This document shows positions 1-7,672 of a stretch of DNA of 44,276 nt, one piece after another. The first letter of the stretch is position 1; each line of letters begins with the position of its first letter. This stretch comes from Streptomyces sp. MBT65 (GTDB taxonomy: Bacteria > Actinomycetota > Actinomycetes > Streptomycetales > Streptomycetaceae). The stretch lies in NCBI RefSeq assembly GCF_016612545.1, contig NZ_JAENRY010000031.1:1-44276 (forward strand), written 5' to 3'. The notes under the pieces are model-generated. The model was not told the origin of the DNA and did no database searches. It saw nothing but the letters and a program-made list of their open reading frames with translations. The translations under genes and the position numbers were made by a program.

Positions 1-98
1 CATCCAAGAGGTGACCGTGTTCCGTGGGGGGTTGCTCGCCGTCGGCGGCCTGCGGACCGGAGACGGGTGGGAGAACGCTTGGGGGTGGTGGACGCGCT

Positions 99-136
99 CG
101 ACCCGTCGTCGTAACGTCGACCCCGTTGTCGTAACT
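99..136. repeat. Imperfect 19-bp tandem direct repeat upstream of acyl-CoA dehydrogenase
   Basis: Two adjacent near-copies of a 19-bp unit (99-117 and 118-136), each containing GTCGTAAC, lie just before the ribosome binding site of the acyl-CoA dehydrogenase gene. Direct repeats in this place can be regulator sites, but no specific regulator is recognised. The rest of positions 1-171 holds nothing else I can support. Confidence 0.4.
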
Positions 137-171
137 AGCGGTGATAGTTTTCAGTTGCCGGAGGCTGTGTC

Positions 172-1362
172 ATGCCCGCGTCCCCGAAGTTGCCCCCGTT
201 CGACCCCACCGACCCCCTCGGCATCGACGACCTGCTCGACCCCGAGGACCTGGCGATCCGGGACACCGTCCGCGCATGGGCCGCGGACAAGGTGCTGCCG
301 TACGTCGCCGAGTGGTACGAGAAGGGGGAGTTGCCCGGAATCCGGGAACTCGCGCGGGAGTTGGGCGGGATCGGGGCGCTCGGGATGTCGCTCGAGGGGT
401 ACGGGTGCGCCGGGGCCTCCGCCGTGCAGTACGGGCTCGCCTGCCTGGAGTTGGAGGCCGCCGACTCCGGGATCCGGTCGCTGGTGTCGGTGCAGGGCTC
501 CCTCGCCATGTACGCGATCCACCGCTTCGGCAGCGAGGAGCAGAAGCAGACGTGGCTGCCGAACATGGCCTCCGGTGACGTCATCGGCTGCTTCGGGCTG
601 ACCGAACCCGACCACGGTTCCGACCCGGGCGCGATGCGGACGTACGCGAAGCGCGACGGCGGCGACTGGGTCCTCAACGGCCGGAAGATGTGGATCACGA
701 ACGGGTCCGTGGCCGGTGTCGCCGTCGTATGGGCACAGACCGACGACGGCATCCGCGGCTTCGTCGTGCCCACCGACAGCGCCGGATTCTCCGCGCCCGA
801 GATCAAGCACAAGTGGTCACTGCGCGCATCCGTCACCAGCGAACTCGTCCTCGACGACGTGCGGTTGCCCGCCGATGCGGTGCTGCCGGAGGTCGTCGGG
901 CTGAAGGGGCCGCTGAGCTGTCTGTCGCACGCCCGTTACGGAATCGTGTGGGGTGCGATGGGCGCGGCGCGCGCTTCCTTCGAGTCGGCCGTCGAATACG
1001 CGAAGACGCGGGAGCAGTTCGGGCGGCCCATCGGCGGCTTCCAGCTCACCCAGGCCAAGCTCGCCGACATGGCGGTCGAACTGCACAAGGGGATTCTGCT
1101 CGCCCATCACCTGGGGCGGCGCATGGACGCCGGGCGCCTGCGTCCCGAGCAGGTCAGCTTCGGCAAGCTGAACAACGTACGGGAGGCCATCGAGATCTGC
1201 CGTACCGCACGGACGATCCTCGGTGCCAACGGGATCTCACTGGAGTACCCGGTGATGCGGCACGCGACGAACCTGGAGTCGGTGCTCACGTACGAGGGCA
1301 CCGTCGAGATGCACCAGCTCGTGCTGGGCAAGGCGCTCACCGGGCTCGACGCCTTCCGGTAG
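172..1362 (+). CDS. Acyl-CoA dehydrogenase, glutaryl-CoA dehydrogenase-like
   Basis: A cytoplasmic flavoenzyme of 396 residues, predicted to oxidise an acyl-CoA thioester at the alpha-beta bond with FAD. The flavin/substrate-binding segment reads CFGLTEPDHGSDPG and is followed by the WITNG motif, both typical of the family. The C-terminal part contains TYEGTVEMHQLVLGKALTG; the Glu of this YEGT segment sits where glutaryl-CoA dehydrogenases carry their catalytic base, so a glutaryl-CoA-type enzyme (lysine or tryptophan breakdown) is more likely than a fatty-acid enzyme, although substrate cannot be read from sequence. The ATG at 172 has GGAGG at 160-164 with 7 nt spacing. It is monocistronic, with a strong hairpin after it and the convergent sepF-like gene beyond. 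Length is normal for the family. Confidence 0.9.
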   Translation: MPASPKLPPFDPTDPLGIDDLLDPEDLAIRDTVRAWAADKVLPYVAEWYEKGELPGIRELARELGGIGALGMSLEGYGCAGASAVQYGLACLELEAADSGIRSLVSVQGSLAMYAIHRFGSEEQKQTWLPNMASGDVIGCFGLTEPDHGSDPGAMRTYAKRDGGDWVLNGRKMWITNGSVAGVAVVWAQTDDGIRGFVVPTDSAGFSAPEIKHKWSLRASVTSELVLDDVRLPADAVLPEVVGLKGPLSCLSHARYGIVWGAMGAARASFESAVEYAKTREQFGRPIGGFQLTQAKLADMAVELHKGILLAHHLGRRMDAGRLRPEQVSFGKLNNVREAIEICRTARTILGANGISLEYPVMRHATNLESVLTYEGTVEMHQLVLGKALTGLDAFR

Positions 1363-1397
1363 ACACCGGAGACCTCGGTCTCGGTTCAACCCTGCGG

Positions 1398-1426
1398 GAG
1401 GCAGGGCCGATGAGCGGCCCTGCCTC
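1398..1426. terminator. Bidirectional hairpin terminator between acyl-CoA dehydrogenase and sepF-like gene
   Basis: A perfect 12-bp stem (1398-1409 with 1415-1426) with a 5-nt loop lies between two convergent genes and overlaps the stop codon of the sepF-like gene. There is no T-tract, which is common in high-GC actinomycetes. Confidence 0.7.
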
Positions 1427-1865
1427 AGCTCTGGTTGAAGAAACCGTCCTCACGGCGCACGGCGGGGTCGCCGCTGACGATCTCCGTGTTGGCGGGGGTC
1501 AGCAGGAAGACACGGTTCGCGACCCGCTCGATGGTGCCGCGCAGGCCGAAGGTGAGGCCGGCCGCGAAGTCGACCACGCGCTTGGCGTCGGTCGCCTCCA
1601 TCGCCGTGAGGTTCACGATCACCGGAACCCCTTCACGGAACAGCTCACCGATGGCGCGGGCGTCCCGGAAGCTGTCCGGGGTGACCGTGCCGATCCGTCG
1701 GCCCTTCACCTCGGCGACGTCCTCGGCCACCTTCACTCGCGGATCCGTGACCCAGGCATCCCCGGGCTGCTCGGTCCCTTCGGAGTAGTCGTCGTCGTAG
1801 TAGCGCTCGTCATCGTTGTCGTCAACGAGCCCAAGCCAGGCACTCGCCTTGCGTACCGATCCCAT
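1425..1865 (-). CDS. SepF-family cell division protein (sepF paralogue)
   Basis: A 146-residue protein whose C-terminal 75 residues match the SepF fold: the core [16 protein letters not shown] is followed by VIVNLTAM and [12 protein letters not shown]. SepF binds FtsZ and helps tether the Z-ring to the membrane through an N-terminal amphipathic helix. Here the N terminus starts [16 protein letters not shown], consistent with such a helix, and is followed by an acidic [12 protein letters not shown] stretch. The ATG at 1865 is preceded by GAGGAGG with about 5 nt spacing. Streptomyces carry several SepF-like proteins. This copy is not beside ftsZ and the dcw cluster, so it is likely one of the accessory SepF-like proteins rather than the main SepF; I recall SflA of S. 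coelicolor in this neighbourhood, but that is from memory. Confidence 0.85.
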   Translation of the reverse strand: MGSVRKASAWLGLVDDNDDERYYDDDYSEGTEQPGDAWVTDPRVKVAEDVAEVKGRRIGTVTPDSFRDARAIGELFREGVPVIVNLTAMEATDAKRVVDFAAGLTFGLRGTIERVANRVFLLTPANTEIVSGDPAVRREDGFFNQS

Positions 1866-1897
1866 GGACGCCTCCTCTCACAGCGGTCTTTATTGCT

Positions 1898-1930
1898 ATC
1901 CGCATCCCTATGGTCATCCATGATGCGGAT
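1898..1930. repeat. 9-bp perfect inverted repeat upstream of sepF-like gene
   Basis: ATCCGCATC at 1898-1906 is repeated in inverted orientation at 1922-1930 with a 15-nt spacer, 33-65 nt upstream of the sepF-like start codon. It could be an operator or a leader hairpin; no regulator is assigned. Confidence 0.35.
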
Positions 1931-2198
1931 CGCGCGCCAAGTGGATAGACGCCGCGCGGGGGGTTTGTGACGCTACTGGTGCACAGCCAATACGTCGAGG
2001 GCCCCCGTGTATCAAGGGTGTTGCTGGACAGGGCTGCTGACTGAGAGTGAAATATGATTCTTCACGGCGACCGGGTGACGGCTGGTGCGTACGGGTGAAC
2101 GGGGTGGTCGACAGGACGCCGCTGCTCAACGCCCGGTCAGCTGCCATGTCGATCTCCGGATGCCCAGTCAGATGTCGTTCACGCCACGGGGGGTCGTC

Positions 2199-3416
2199 GT
2201 GTTCGGAATGGTCAGGCCGTGCAGTCATCGGCTGGGGGAGAACCTCAAGTCGCAGTGGATGGCGCATTTGTGCGGGCTCTGTCTCGCGCTGCGCGGCGAT
2301 CACGGTCAGTTCGCGAGGGTTGTCACCAATTACGACGGTCTGCTCCTCTCGGTGTTGACGGAGGCTCAGGTCGAGCGGGCGGGCGGCTGGCGGCGTACGG
2401 CCGGGCCGTGCCCGTTGCGCGGGATGCGGACCGCGTCCGTCGCGCAGGGCGAGGGGGCACGGCTCGCGGCGGCCGTCTCGCTGGTGCTCGCCTCCGCCAA
2501 GGTGCGCGACCATGTCGCCGACGGGGACGGGCTGCTGGCCCGCAGACCGGTGGCGCTGGCCGCGCGGCGGGTTGCCGGGAGCTGGGGGCGTGCCGGGGCC
2601 CGGACCGGTTCGTCCGTCGGGTTCGACGCCGGTGTCCTTGTCGAGGCGGTGGAGCGGCAGTTCGGCATCGAGGCGCTCGCCGGGCCCGGCACCCCGATCC
2701 TGACCGTCACCGAACCGACCGAGACCGCAACCGCCGCCGCCTTCGCCCACACCGCGCTCCTGGCCGGCCGGCCAGGCAACGCCGTACCGCTCGCCGAGGC
2801 CGGCCGCCTCTTCGGCCGGCTCGCGCATCTCCTGGACGCCGTCGAGGACAGGGAAGCCGACGCCGCGTCGGGCGCCTGGAACCCGCTCACCGCGACCGGT
2901 ACCCCACTCACCGAGGCCCGCCGCCTCGCCGACGACGCGCTGCACGGAATACGGCTCGCGCTGCGCGAGACCGAGTTCACCGACGGCAAGCTCGCCCATC
3001 TGTTGCTCGCGCACGAGCTGAGCCGCTCGGTGGACCGGGCCTTCGGCACCCAGTCGTGCGGGCATGGACACGGGCTCGGGGACGGGCCGGGGCTCGGGGG
3101 TGCGGCGGAGGCACAGGCCGCCTTCGGACCGCCGCAGACCCCCTACCTGCCGGGCGATCCGCGACATGACGGCAATCCCTACGGCGGCAGCCCCCACGGC
3201 GGCGAGCCCCCGCGTCCCCAGGGGCGCGGTTTCCTGGCCGGCTGCGCCGCCGCCCTCGGCCTCTGCTGCACCTGCAAGGTGTGCTGCGCCGACGAGTTCG
3301 AGGGACCGTGGTCGGGGCGGCGGCGCGAGGGATGCCGGTCGAGCTGCGACTGCTCGTGCTGCGACGCCTGCGAATGCTGCGAGTGCTGTGAATGCGCGTC
3401 GTGCTGCGACTGCTGA
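2199..3416 (+). CDS. DUF5685-family protein with cysteine-rich C-terminal tail
   Basis: A protein of unknown function of about 405 residues. I place the start at the GTG at 2199 because the protein then begins VFGMVRPC, which matches the conserved opening of DUF5685 proteins, and a GGGGGG run at 2188-2193 gives a ribosome binding site 5 nt away. In-frame starts at 2085 and 2172 are possible. An early HLCGLC motif offers a metal- or redox-type cysteine pair. The middle is alanine-rich and probably helical with no clear signal peptide. The last roughly 60 residues are extraordinary: about 20 cysteines in CC, CxC and CECCECCEC patterns ending SCCDC, resembling metal-binding or zinc-ribbon-like tails. 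The function is not known; metal chelation or metallocluster assembly is only an inference. Confidence 0.7.
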   Translation: MFGMVRPCSHRLGENLKSQWMAHLCGLCLALRGDHGQFARVVTNYDGLLLSVLTEAQVERAGGWRRTAGPCPLRGMRTASVAQGEGARLAAAVSLVLASAKVRDHVADGDGLLARRPVALAARRVAGSWGRAGARTGSSVGFDAGVLVEAVERQFGIEALAGPGTPILTVTEPTETATAAAFAHTALLAGRPGNAVPLAEAGRLFGRLAHLLDAVEDREADAASGAWNPLTATGTPLTEARRLADDALHGIRLALRETEFTDGKLAHLLLAHELSRSVDRAFGTQSCGHGHGLGDGPGLGGAAEAQAAFGPPQTPYLPGDPRHDGNPYGGSPHGGEPPRPQGRGFLAGCAAALGLCCTCKVCCADEFEGPWSGRRREGCRSSCDCSCCDACECCECCECASCCDC

Positions 3417-3580
3417 CCGTGACGGGCAGCCACCACCGTCGTACGTGACGGACAGTCACCATCGTTGTATACGACCGCTTCGAGGGCTCTTGTCGACCTG
3501 CGAGGTCCGACGGTCCGTGTTTCGGCGCGGTAAAACAAAAACATGATCCGGTGACCGGTATGCCGTGAGGGTCGTTGGGC

Positions 3581-3616
3581 GGGAGCAGAACCATTTCTGC
3601 CTCGGGTTCTGCTCCC
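3581..3616 (+). promoter_or_regulatory. Perfect 12-bp hairpin in the conservon leader (or terminator of preceding gene)
   Basis: GGGAGCAGAACC at 3581-3592 pairs perfectly with 3605-3616 around a 12-nt loop and ends 31 nt before the GTG of cvnA. Both flanking genes are on the plus strand, so it could end transcription of the DUF5685 gene, attenuate the conservon, or serve as an operator. An AT-richer stretch just upstream (about 3530-3545) may hold a promoter. Confidence 0.5.
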
Positions 3617-3647
3617 GATCAACTCGCCACCCACTTAAGGCACTTCA

Positions 3648-5912
3648 GTGGACGTCACAACAAAAGCGACCACCAGCATCCGCACCAGGCTGCTGAGGAT
3701 TCTGATCCTCGCCCTCGCGGTCCTGCTGGCCCTGCTCGGCATCGCGGCCGCCGACCAGATCTCCGCCTATCGCAACGCCTCCGCGACCGCCGACAACGCC
3801 CGCCTGGAGATCACCCTCCAGGGACTCGTGCACGAGCTTCAGAAGGAGCGTGGGCTCACCACCGGATACGTCGGCGGCGTCCGGCAGTTCAGCGCCAAGC
3901 TGCCCACCCAGCGCAAGGCGACCGACGCCGCGCGCGAGCAGTTGGACGTGGCCCTGAAGGGGCGCGAGGACTCGGCCGCCGGTTCGGTGCGCGAGTCCCT
4001 CGGCCGGCTCGACGGCCTCGCCGGGATCCGCAAGGACGCCGACGACGGCACCGGCGTGGTGAAGGACACCTTCGACTACTTCACCACCACGATCACCGTC
4101 CTCGACCGGCTCGACCTCGGCCTCGAGGACGTCCACGACGGCAATCTGCGCGACGCCTACCAGGCGCTCCAAGTCCTCGGCAACGCCAAGGAGTTCACCG
4201 GCGAGGAGCGCGCCATCGTGCTCGGCTCGGTGCGCGCCGGGAAGTTCCGCGGCACCGACTACAGCCGGTTCATGGAGATCCGCGCGGGGCGCCTCGCCGC
4301 CCTCGACGCCTTCCCGCGGTCGGCCACCGCCGTACAGGAACGGCGCCTCAACACCGCCCTGACCACACCCGACGCCGAGCGCGCGCTGGCGTACGAGAGC
4401 AAGGCGGTGCACGGCACCGGGAAGCTGAGGTCCAGCGCGATCCCGCCCATGGCCTGGTGGGACGCGATGACCTCCACCATCAACGGGATGCGGAACGTAC
4501 AGATCTCCCTCGGCACCGATGTGGAGAACAGGGCCGCCCAGTTGGAGAGTTCGGCCCAGCGCGATCTGCTGCTGTTCCTGCTGCTCGCCCTCGGCACGGT
4601 CGCCGCGCTCGCCGCGCTGGCCCTCGACTGCGTACGGTCCGTGTCCACGCCGCTCGTCGAACTCGCCCAGCAGGCACGGCAGGTGGCCGGGACCCGGCTG
4701 CCGCAGGCCGTGGCCGCCGTACAGGACGGGTCGTCCGGGCGGGCGCCCGAGCCGCCCGCGCCGTTGGTCCTCGCCGAGCGGGCCGGGTCCGAAGTGCGGG
4801 AGGTGGCCGAGGCGTTCGACCGGGTGCAGCGGTCCGCCTTCGATCTCGCCACCGAGCAGGCCGTGTTGCGGCGCAACGCCACCGACTCGCTGGTGAGCCT
4901 GGGCCGTCGCAACCAGAACCTGGTGCGCCGTCAGATCAGCTTCATCAACAAGCTGGAGCACGAGGACGCCGACCCGGCGACCCTCGCCAACCTCTTCGAA
5001 CTCGACCACCTCGCCACCCGTATGCGCCGCAACGCCGAAAGCCTCCTCGTGCTCGCCGGAGAGTCCAGCCCCCGCCCCTGGTCCACCCCGCTCGCCGTCA
5101 ACGACGTGCTGCGCGCCGCGCTGTCCGAGGTGGAGGAGTACCGCCGGGTCACCCTGCGCCGGATCGAGCCCGCGTTCGTCACCGGCTCCGTCGTCGTCGA
5201 GATCGCCCATCTGCTGGCCGAGTTGGTGGAGAACGCGCTGAGCTTCTCGCCGCCGGACTCCGATGTGGAGATCGAGGGACGGCGCACCAGCGCCGGCTAT
5301 CTGGTCGCGATCGTCGACCACGGCTTCGGCATGGACAACCAGGCGCTCGCCGAGGCCAACGTACGGCTCTCCGGCACCGCCAGCTTCATGGCTGAACCCA
5401 CCCGGTTCCTGGGCCACTTCGTGGTCGGGGCGCTCGCCCGCAAGTGCGGTATCGAGGTACGGCTGGGCGAGGCGCCGGCGGCCGGTGTGGTCGCCCGGGT
5501 GCTGATCCCCGCGGGGCTGCTGACGGAGGCCCCACAGGGCAAGGCCGCGGACAAGCCGGTGCTGCCCGCGCCGCGCAACGAGGAGGACGCCGTGGAGCCG
5601 GTGACCGTCACGGCCGGGTCGAAGCCCGTCGAGAGCAAGGCCTCCGGCGCCAAGGGCGGCACCTCCGCCTCCCGTACCCGCAACGGACTCGTCAAGCGGC
5701 CCCAGCGCAGCGCGATCTCGGAGGCCGTCACCGAGACGGACCGGCCCAGCCGCCCGGCGCCCACCGGACCGACCAACGACCGCAGCCCCGAGGAGGTCTC
5801 CGGAATGCTCTCCACCCTGCGCAGCGCCCACATGCGCGGCGGCATCAGCGTGGAGAAGGAGCGGGAGAAGGCCAAGAAGTCCGCCGGACACAGTGAGGGT
5901 GACGCCAAGTGA
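3648..5912 (+). CDS. cvnA: Conservon sensor histidine kinase-like protein CvnA
   Basis: A 754-residue membrane sensor. Residues about 15-37 form a first transmembrane helix. An extracytoplasmic NIT (nitrate/nitrite sensor)-like helical domain follows, beginning around HELQKERGLTTGYVGG, a hallmark of NIT domains. A second membrane helix lies near residues 305-330 (DLLLFLLLALGTVAALAALAL). The cytoplasmic part has a HATPase region with N-box-like HLLAELVENALSFSPP and G1-box-like DHGFGMD. No canonical phospho-acceptor H-box is obvious, as in many conservon kinases. The C-terminal 120 residues are low-complexity. The GTG at 3648 opens the conservon, and the stop overlaps cvnB by 4 nt. In Streptomyces, Cvn proteins form a membrane-associated complex resembling a bacterial G-protein-coupled system; the signal sensed here is unknown. 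Confidence 0.9.
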   Translation: MDVTTKATTSIRTRLLRILILALAVLLALLGIAAADQISAYRNASATADNARLEITLQGLVHELQKERGLTTGYVGGVRQFSAKLPTQRKATDAAREQLDVALKGREDSAAGSVRESLGRLDGLAGIRKDADDGTGVVKDTFDYFTTTITVLDRLDLGLEDVHDGNLRDAYQALQVLGNAKEFTGEERAIVLGSVRAGKFRGTDYSRFMEIRAGRLAALDAFPRSATAVQERRLNTALTTPDAERALAYESKAVHGTGKLRSSAIPPMAWWDAMTSTINGMRNVQISLGTDVENRAAQLESSAQRDLLLFLLLALGTVAALAALALDCVRSVSTPLVELAQQARQVAGTRLPQAVAAVQDGSSGRAPEPPAPLVLAERAGSEVREVAEAFDRVQRSAFDLATEQAVLRRNATDSLVSLGRRNQNLVRRQISFINKLEHEDADPATLANLFELDHLATRMRRNAESLLVLAGESSPRPWSTPLAVNDVLRAALSEVEEYRRVTLRRIEPAFVTGSVVVEIAHLLAELVENALSFSPPDSDVEIEGRRTSAGYLVAIVDHGFGMDNQALAEANVRLSGTASFMAEPTRFLGHFVVGALARKCGIEVRLGEAPAAGVVARVLIPAGLLTEAPQGKAADKPVLPAPRNEEDAVEPVTVTAGSKPVESKASGAKGGTSASRTRNGLVKRPQRSAISEAVTETDRPSRPAPTGPTNDRSPEEVSGMLSTLRSAHMRGGISVEKEREKAKKSAGHSEGDAK

Positions 5913-6337
5913 CCACTGTCGACACCCCTCACGACTCGCAGACTTTCAACTGGCTGCTCGCCAACTTCGTCAAGAGCACCGACGGCGTACGGGACGCGGT
6001 CGCCGTCTCCTCCGACGGGCTGCTGATCGCCGTGTCGGACGGGCTCGGGCGGACCGAGGCCGACCATCTCGCCGCGATCGTCTCGGGGTTGAGCAGTCTG
6101 GCGCGCAGCGCGTCCAAGCGGTACAGCTTCGACGGGGTCAAGCTGATCATGATCGAGATGGGCCGGGGTTTCCTGCTCGTCTCGGCGATCAGGGACGGCA
6201 GCTGTCTCGGTGTCCTCGCCGACAGCAGCGGTGAACTGGGCCTCGTCGGCTACGAGATGGCGGTGCTCGCGGAGCGGGCGGGTGATCTGCTCACCCCGAC
6301 GCTCATCGCCGATCTGCGGCAGGCGTTGCCACGGTGA
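5909..6337 (+). CDS. cvnB: Roadblock/LC7-domain protein CvnB
   Basis: A 142-residue roadblock/LC7 protein, the usual partner of the conservon GTPase and thought to act as scaffold or GTPase regulator. Recognisable features are the early NWLLANFVKSTDGVRDAVAVSSDG segment with a central SGLSSLARSASKRY helix, all standard for CvnB. The GTG start at 5909 overlaps the cvnA stop as GTGA, and its own stop overlaps cvnC in the same way, so the genes are very probably translationally coupled. Confidence 0.92.
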   Translation: MTTVDTPHDSQTFNWLLANFVKSTDGVRDAVAVSSDGLLIAVSDGLGRTEADHLAAIVSGLSSLARSASKRYSFDGVKLIMIEMGRGFLLVSAIRDGSCLGVLADSSGELGLVGYEMAVLAERAGDLLTPTLIADLRQALPR

Positions 6338-6690
6338 ACGGTGAACAGCCCAGGGACGTAGAACCTGACGAGGACGCGACGTTCGTCCGGCCGTTCATCA
6401 TCACCGGCGGCCGGTCCGAGCCTCTCCAGGCCGATCTGCGGCTGGAGACGCTGGTCGTCGCCGTCGGCGTGCCGGATCCGTCGCTCACCTTCGAGCGGCG
6501 CCACATCGTCGCGGTGTGCGAACAGCCGACGACCGTCGCCGAGGTGGCGCACCGCGTCGGCGTACCCCTCGGAGTGGCCAAGGTGCTGATCTCCGACCTC
6601 GTCGTCGCCGGGCAACTCGCCTGCCGGCAACCCGCGGAGCTACCGCTCCCGCTGCTCGAAAGGATCAGGGACCATGTCCGGGCGCTCTGA
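6334..6690 (+). CDS. cvnC: DUF742 protein CvnC
   Basis: A 118-residue DUF742 protein, the third component of the conservon. After a short acidic N terminus the sequence VRPFIITGGRSEP and the following CEQPTTVAEVAHRVGVPLGVAKVLISDL give the family's winged-helix-like core. The role within the complex is not established; it may bridge CvnA or CvnB to the GTPase. The GTG start overlaps the cvnB stop (GTGA), and the 3' end overlaps cvnD by 17 nt. Confidence 0.92.
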   Translation: MNGEQPRDVEPDEDATFVRPFIITGGRSEPLQADLRLETLVVAVGVPDPSLTFERRHIVAVCEQPTTVAEVAHRVGVPLGVAKVLISDLVVAGQLACRQPAELPLPLLERIRDHVRAL

Positions 6691-7273
6691 CAAGATCGTG
6701 CCGCTGGCCGTGAAGATCGTGGTCAGCGGCGGCCTCGGGGTCGGCAAGACCACGTTCATCGGGGCCATTTCGGAGATCGAACCCCTCGACACCGAGGCGG
6801 CGATCACCCAAGTCTCCGTGGGCGTCGACTCGTTGGTGGGGGTCGAGGCGAAGACCACCACGACCGTCGCCCTCGACTTCGGGCGGATCACGCTCGACCC
6901 GACGATCGCGCTGTATCTGTTCGGGACGCCCGGGCAGGACCGGTTCTCCTTCCTCTGGGACGACCTGGTGGAGGGTGCGCTCGGCACGGTGGTCCTCGTG
7001 GACACCCGGCGGATCGAGGAGTGCTTCCCGGCGGTCGACTACTTCGAGTCGCAGGGCGCGCCGTTCGTCCTCGCGGTGAACCGTTTCGACGGCGCCGAGC
7101 GCTTCGACGTGGACGAGGTCCGGGAGGCGCTCGGGCTGGGCGCGGACGTGCCCGTGCTGGAGTGCGACGCACGGAACCGGGACTCCGTACGGGATGTGCT
7201 GGGGGCGCTGATGGACCGGGTGATCGGGGTCCGGGCGACACCACGTCGGCGTGCGGCGGCGCTGACGCGGTAG
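6674..7273 (+). CDS. cvnD: Conservon small GTPase CvnD
   Basis: A 199-residue Ras-like ATP/GTP-binding protein, the switch of the conservon. The P-loop GGLGVGKTT is at residues 19-27, the switch II motif FGTPGQDR at 83-90, and the base-specificity loop reads NRFD at 136-139 in place of canonical NKxD, which is normal for CvnD proteins. The TTTTVALDFG segment ahead of switch II is also typical. The ATG at 6674 lies inside the end of cvnC, so expression is coupled. No cytochrome P450 or other effector gene follows, unlike some conservons; the next gene is 400 bp away. Confidence 0.92.
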   Translation: MSGRSDKIVPLAVKIVVSGGLGVGKTTFIGAISEIEPLDTEAAITQVSVGVDSLVGVEAKTTTTVALDFGRITLDPTIALYLFGTPGQDRFSFLWDDLVEGALGTVVLVDTRRIEECFPAVDYFESQGAPFVLAVNRFDGAERFDVDEVREALGLGADVPVLECDARNRDSVRDVLGALMDRVIGVRATPRRRAAALTR

Positions 7274-7672
7274 GCGTGGTGGAGGAAGTGCTGACGGAAC
7301 CCGAGGGGAGGGGTGTGTGAAGGCGGAACGGGTGGAGAGGGAGAACACGTGAGGCGCACGGTCAGCGGGAGACGCGGGCGACCGGGACGCGCAGTGGGTC
7401 AGCTCAACAGGAAGAGGACCACACTCGACCGAGGTCGATGTGGGAGCGCTTGACCAGCCACTGCTGCGGATGCATGGGGTAAGTGGAACAGGCATCCGGT
7501 GGGGCGTCAACCGAGATGAGACGTACTGCTCACAGTGTGGACTTCCTTGACAGCGACGGGAAACGGCGCCGTACAGTTGGTGGACGGTCCTGCTGAGGGG
7601 CTCGGCCGTACGGCGCCCAGGCGCCCTGTGTGAAGGCATTCGCCCGTGTTGCTCACGTCACGGAGTCTTCGC
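7274..7672. other. Intergenic region of about 400 bp with promoter-like elements
   Basis: No credible coding sequence is seen between cvnD and the FAD/NAD(P)-binding protein gene. The right half contains a TTGACA-like promoter (7547-7577) and a widely spaced 10-bp inverted repeat, GGCGCCGTAC at 7565-7574 with its complement at 7608-7617 (33-nt spacer), overlapping the possible promoter and transcript start. Confidence 0.5.
7547..7577 (+). promoter_or_regulatory. Candidate promoter for the FAD/flavin monooxygenase operon
   Basis: TTGACA at 7547-7552 and TACAGT at 7572-7577 resemble the -35 and -10 of the vegetative sigma factor, with a 19-nt spacer that is slightly long. The position fits the operon starting at 7673. 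This is a pattern match only. Confidence 0.33.

Noticed and set aside
1..171. Possible partial gene at the left edge, with a minus-strand ATG at positions 1-3.
   Set aside because: There is no ribosome binding site upstream of it and only one codon is visible, so nothing can be supported.
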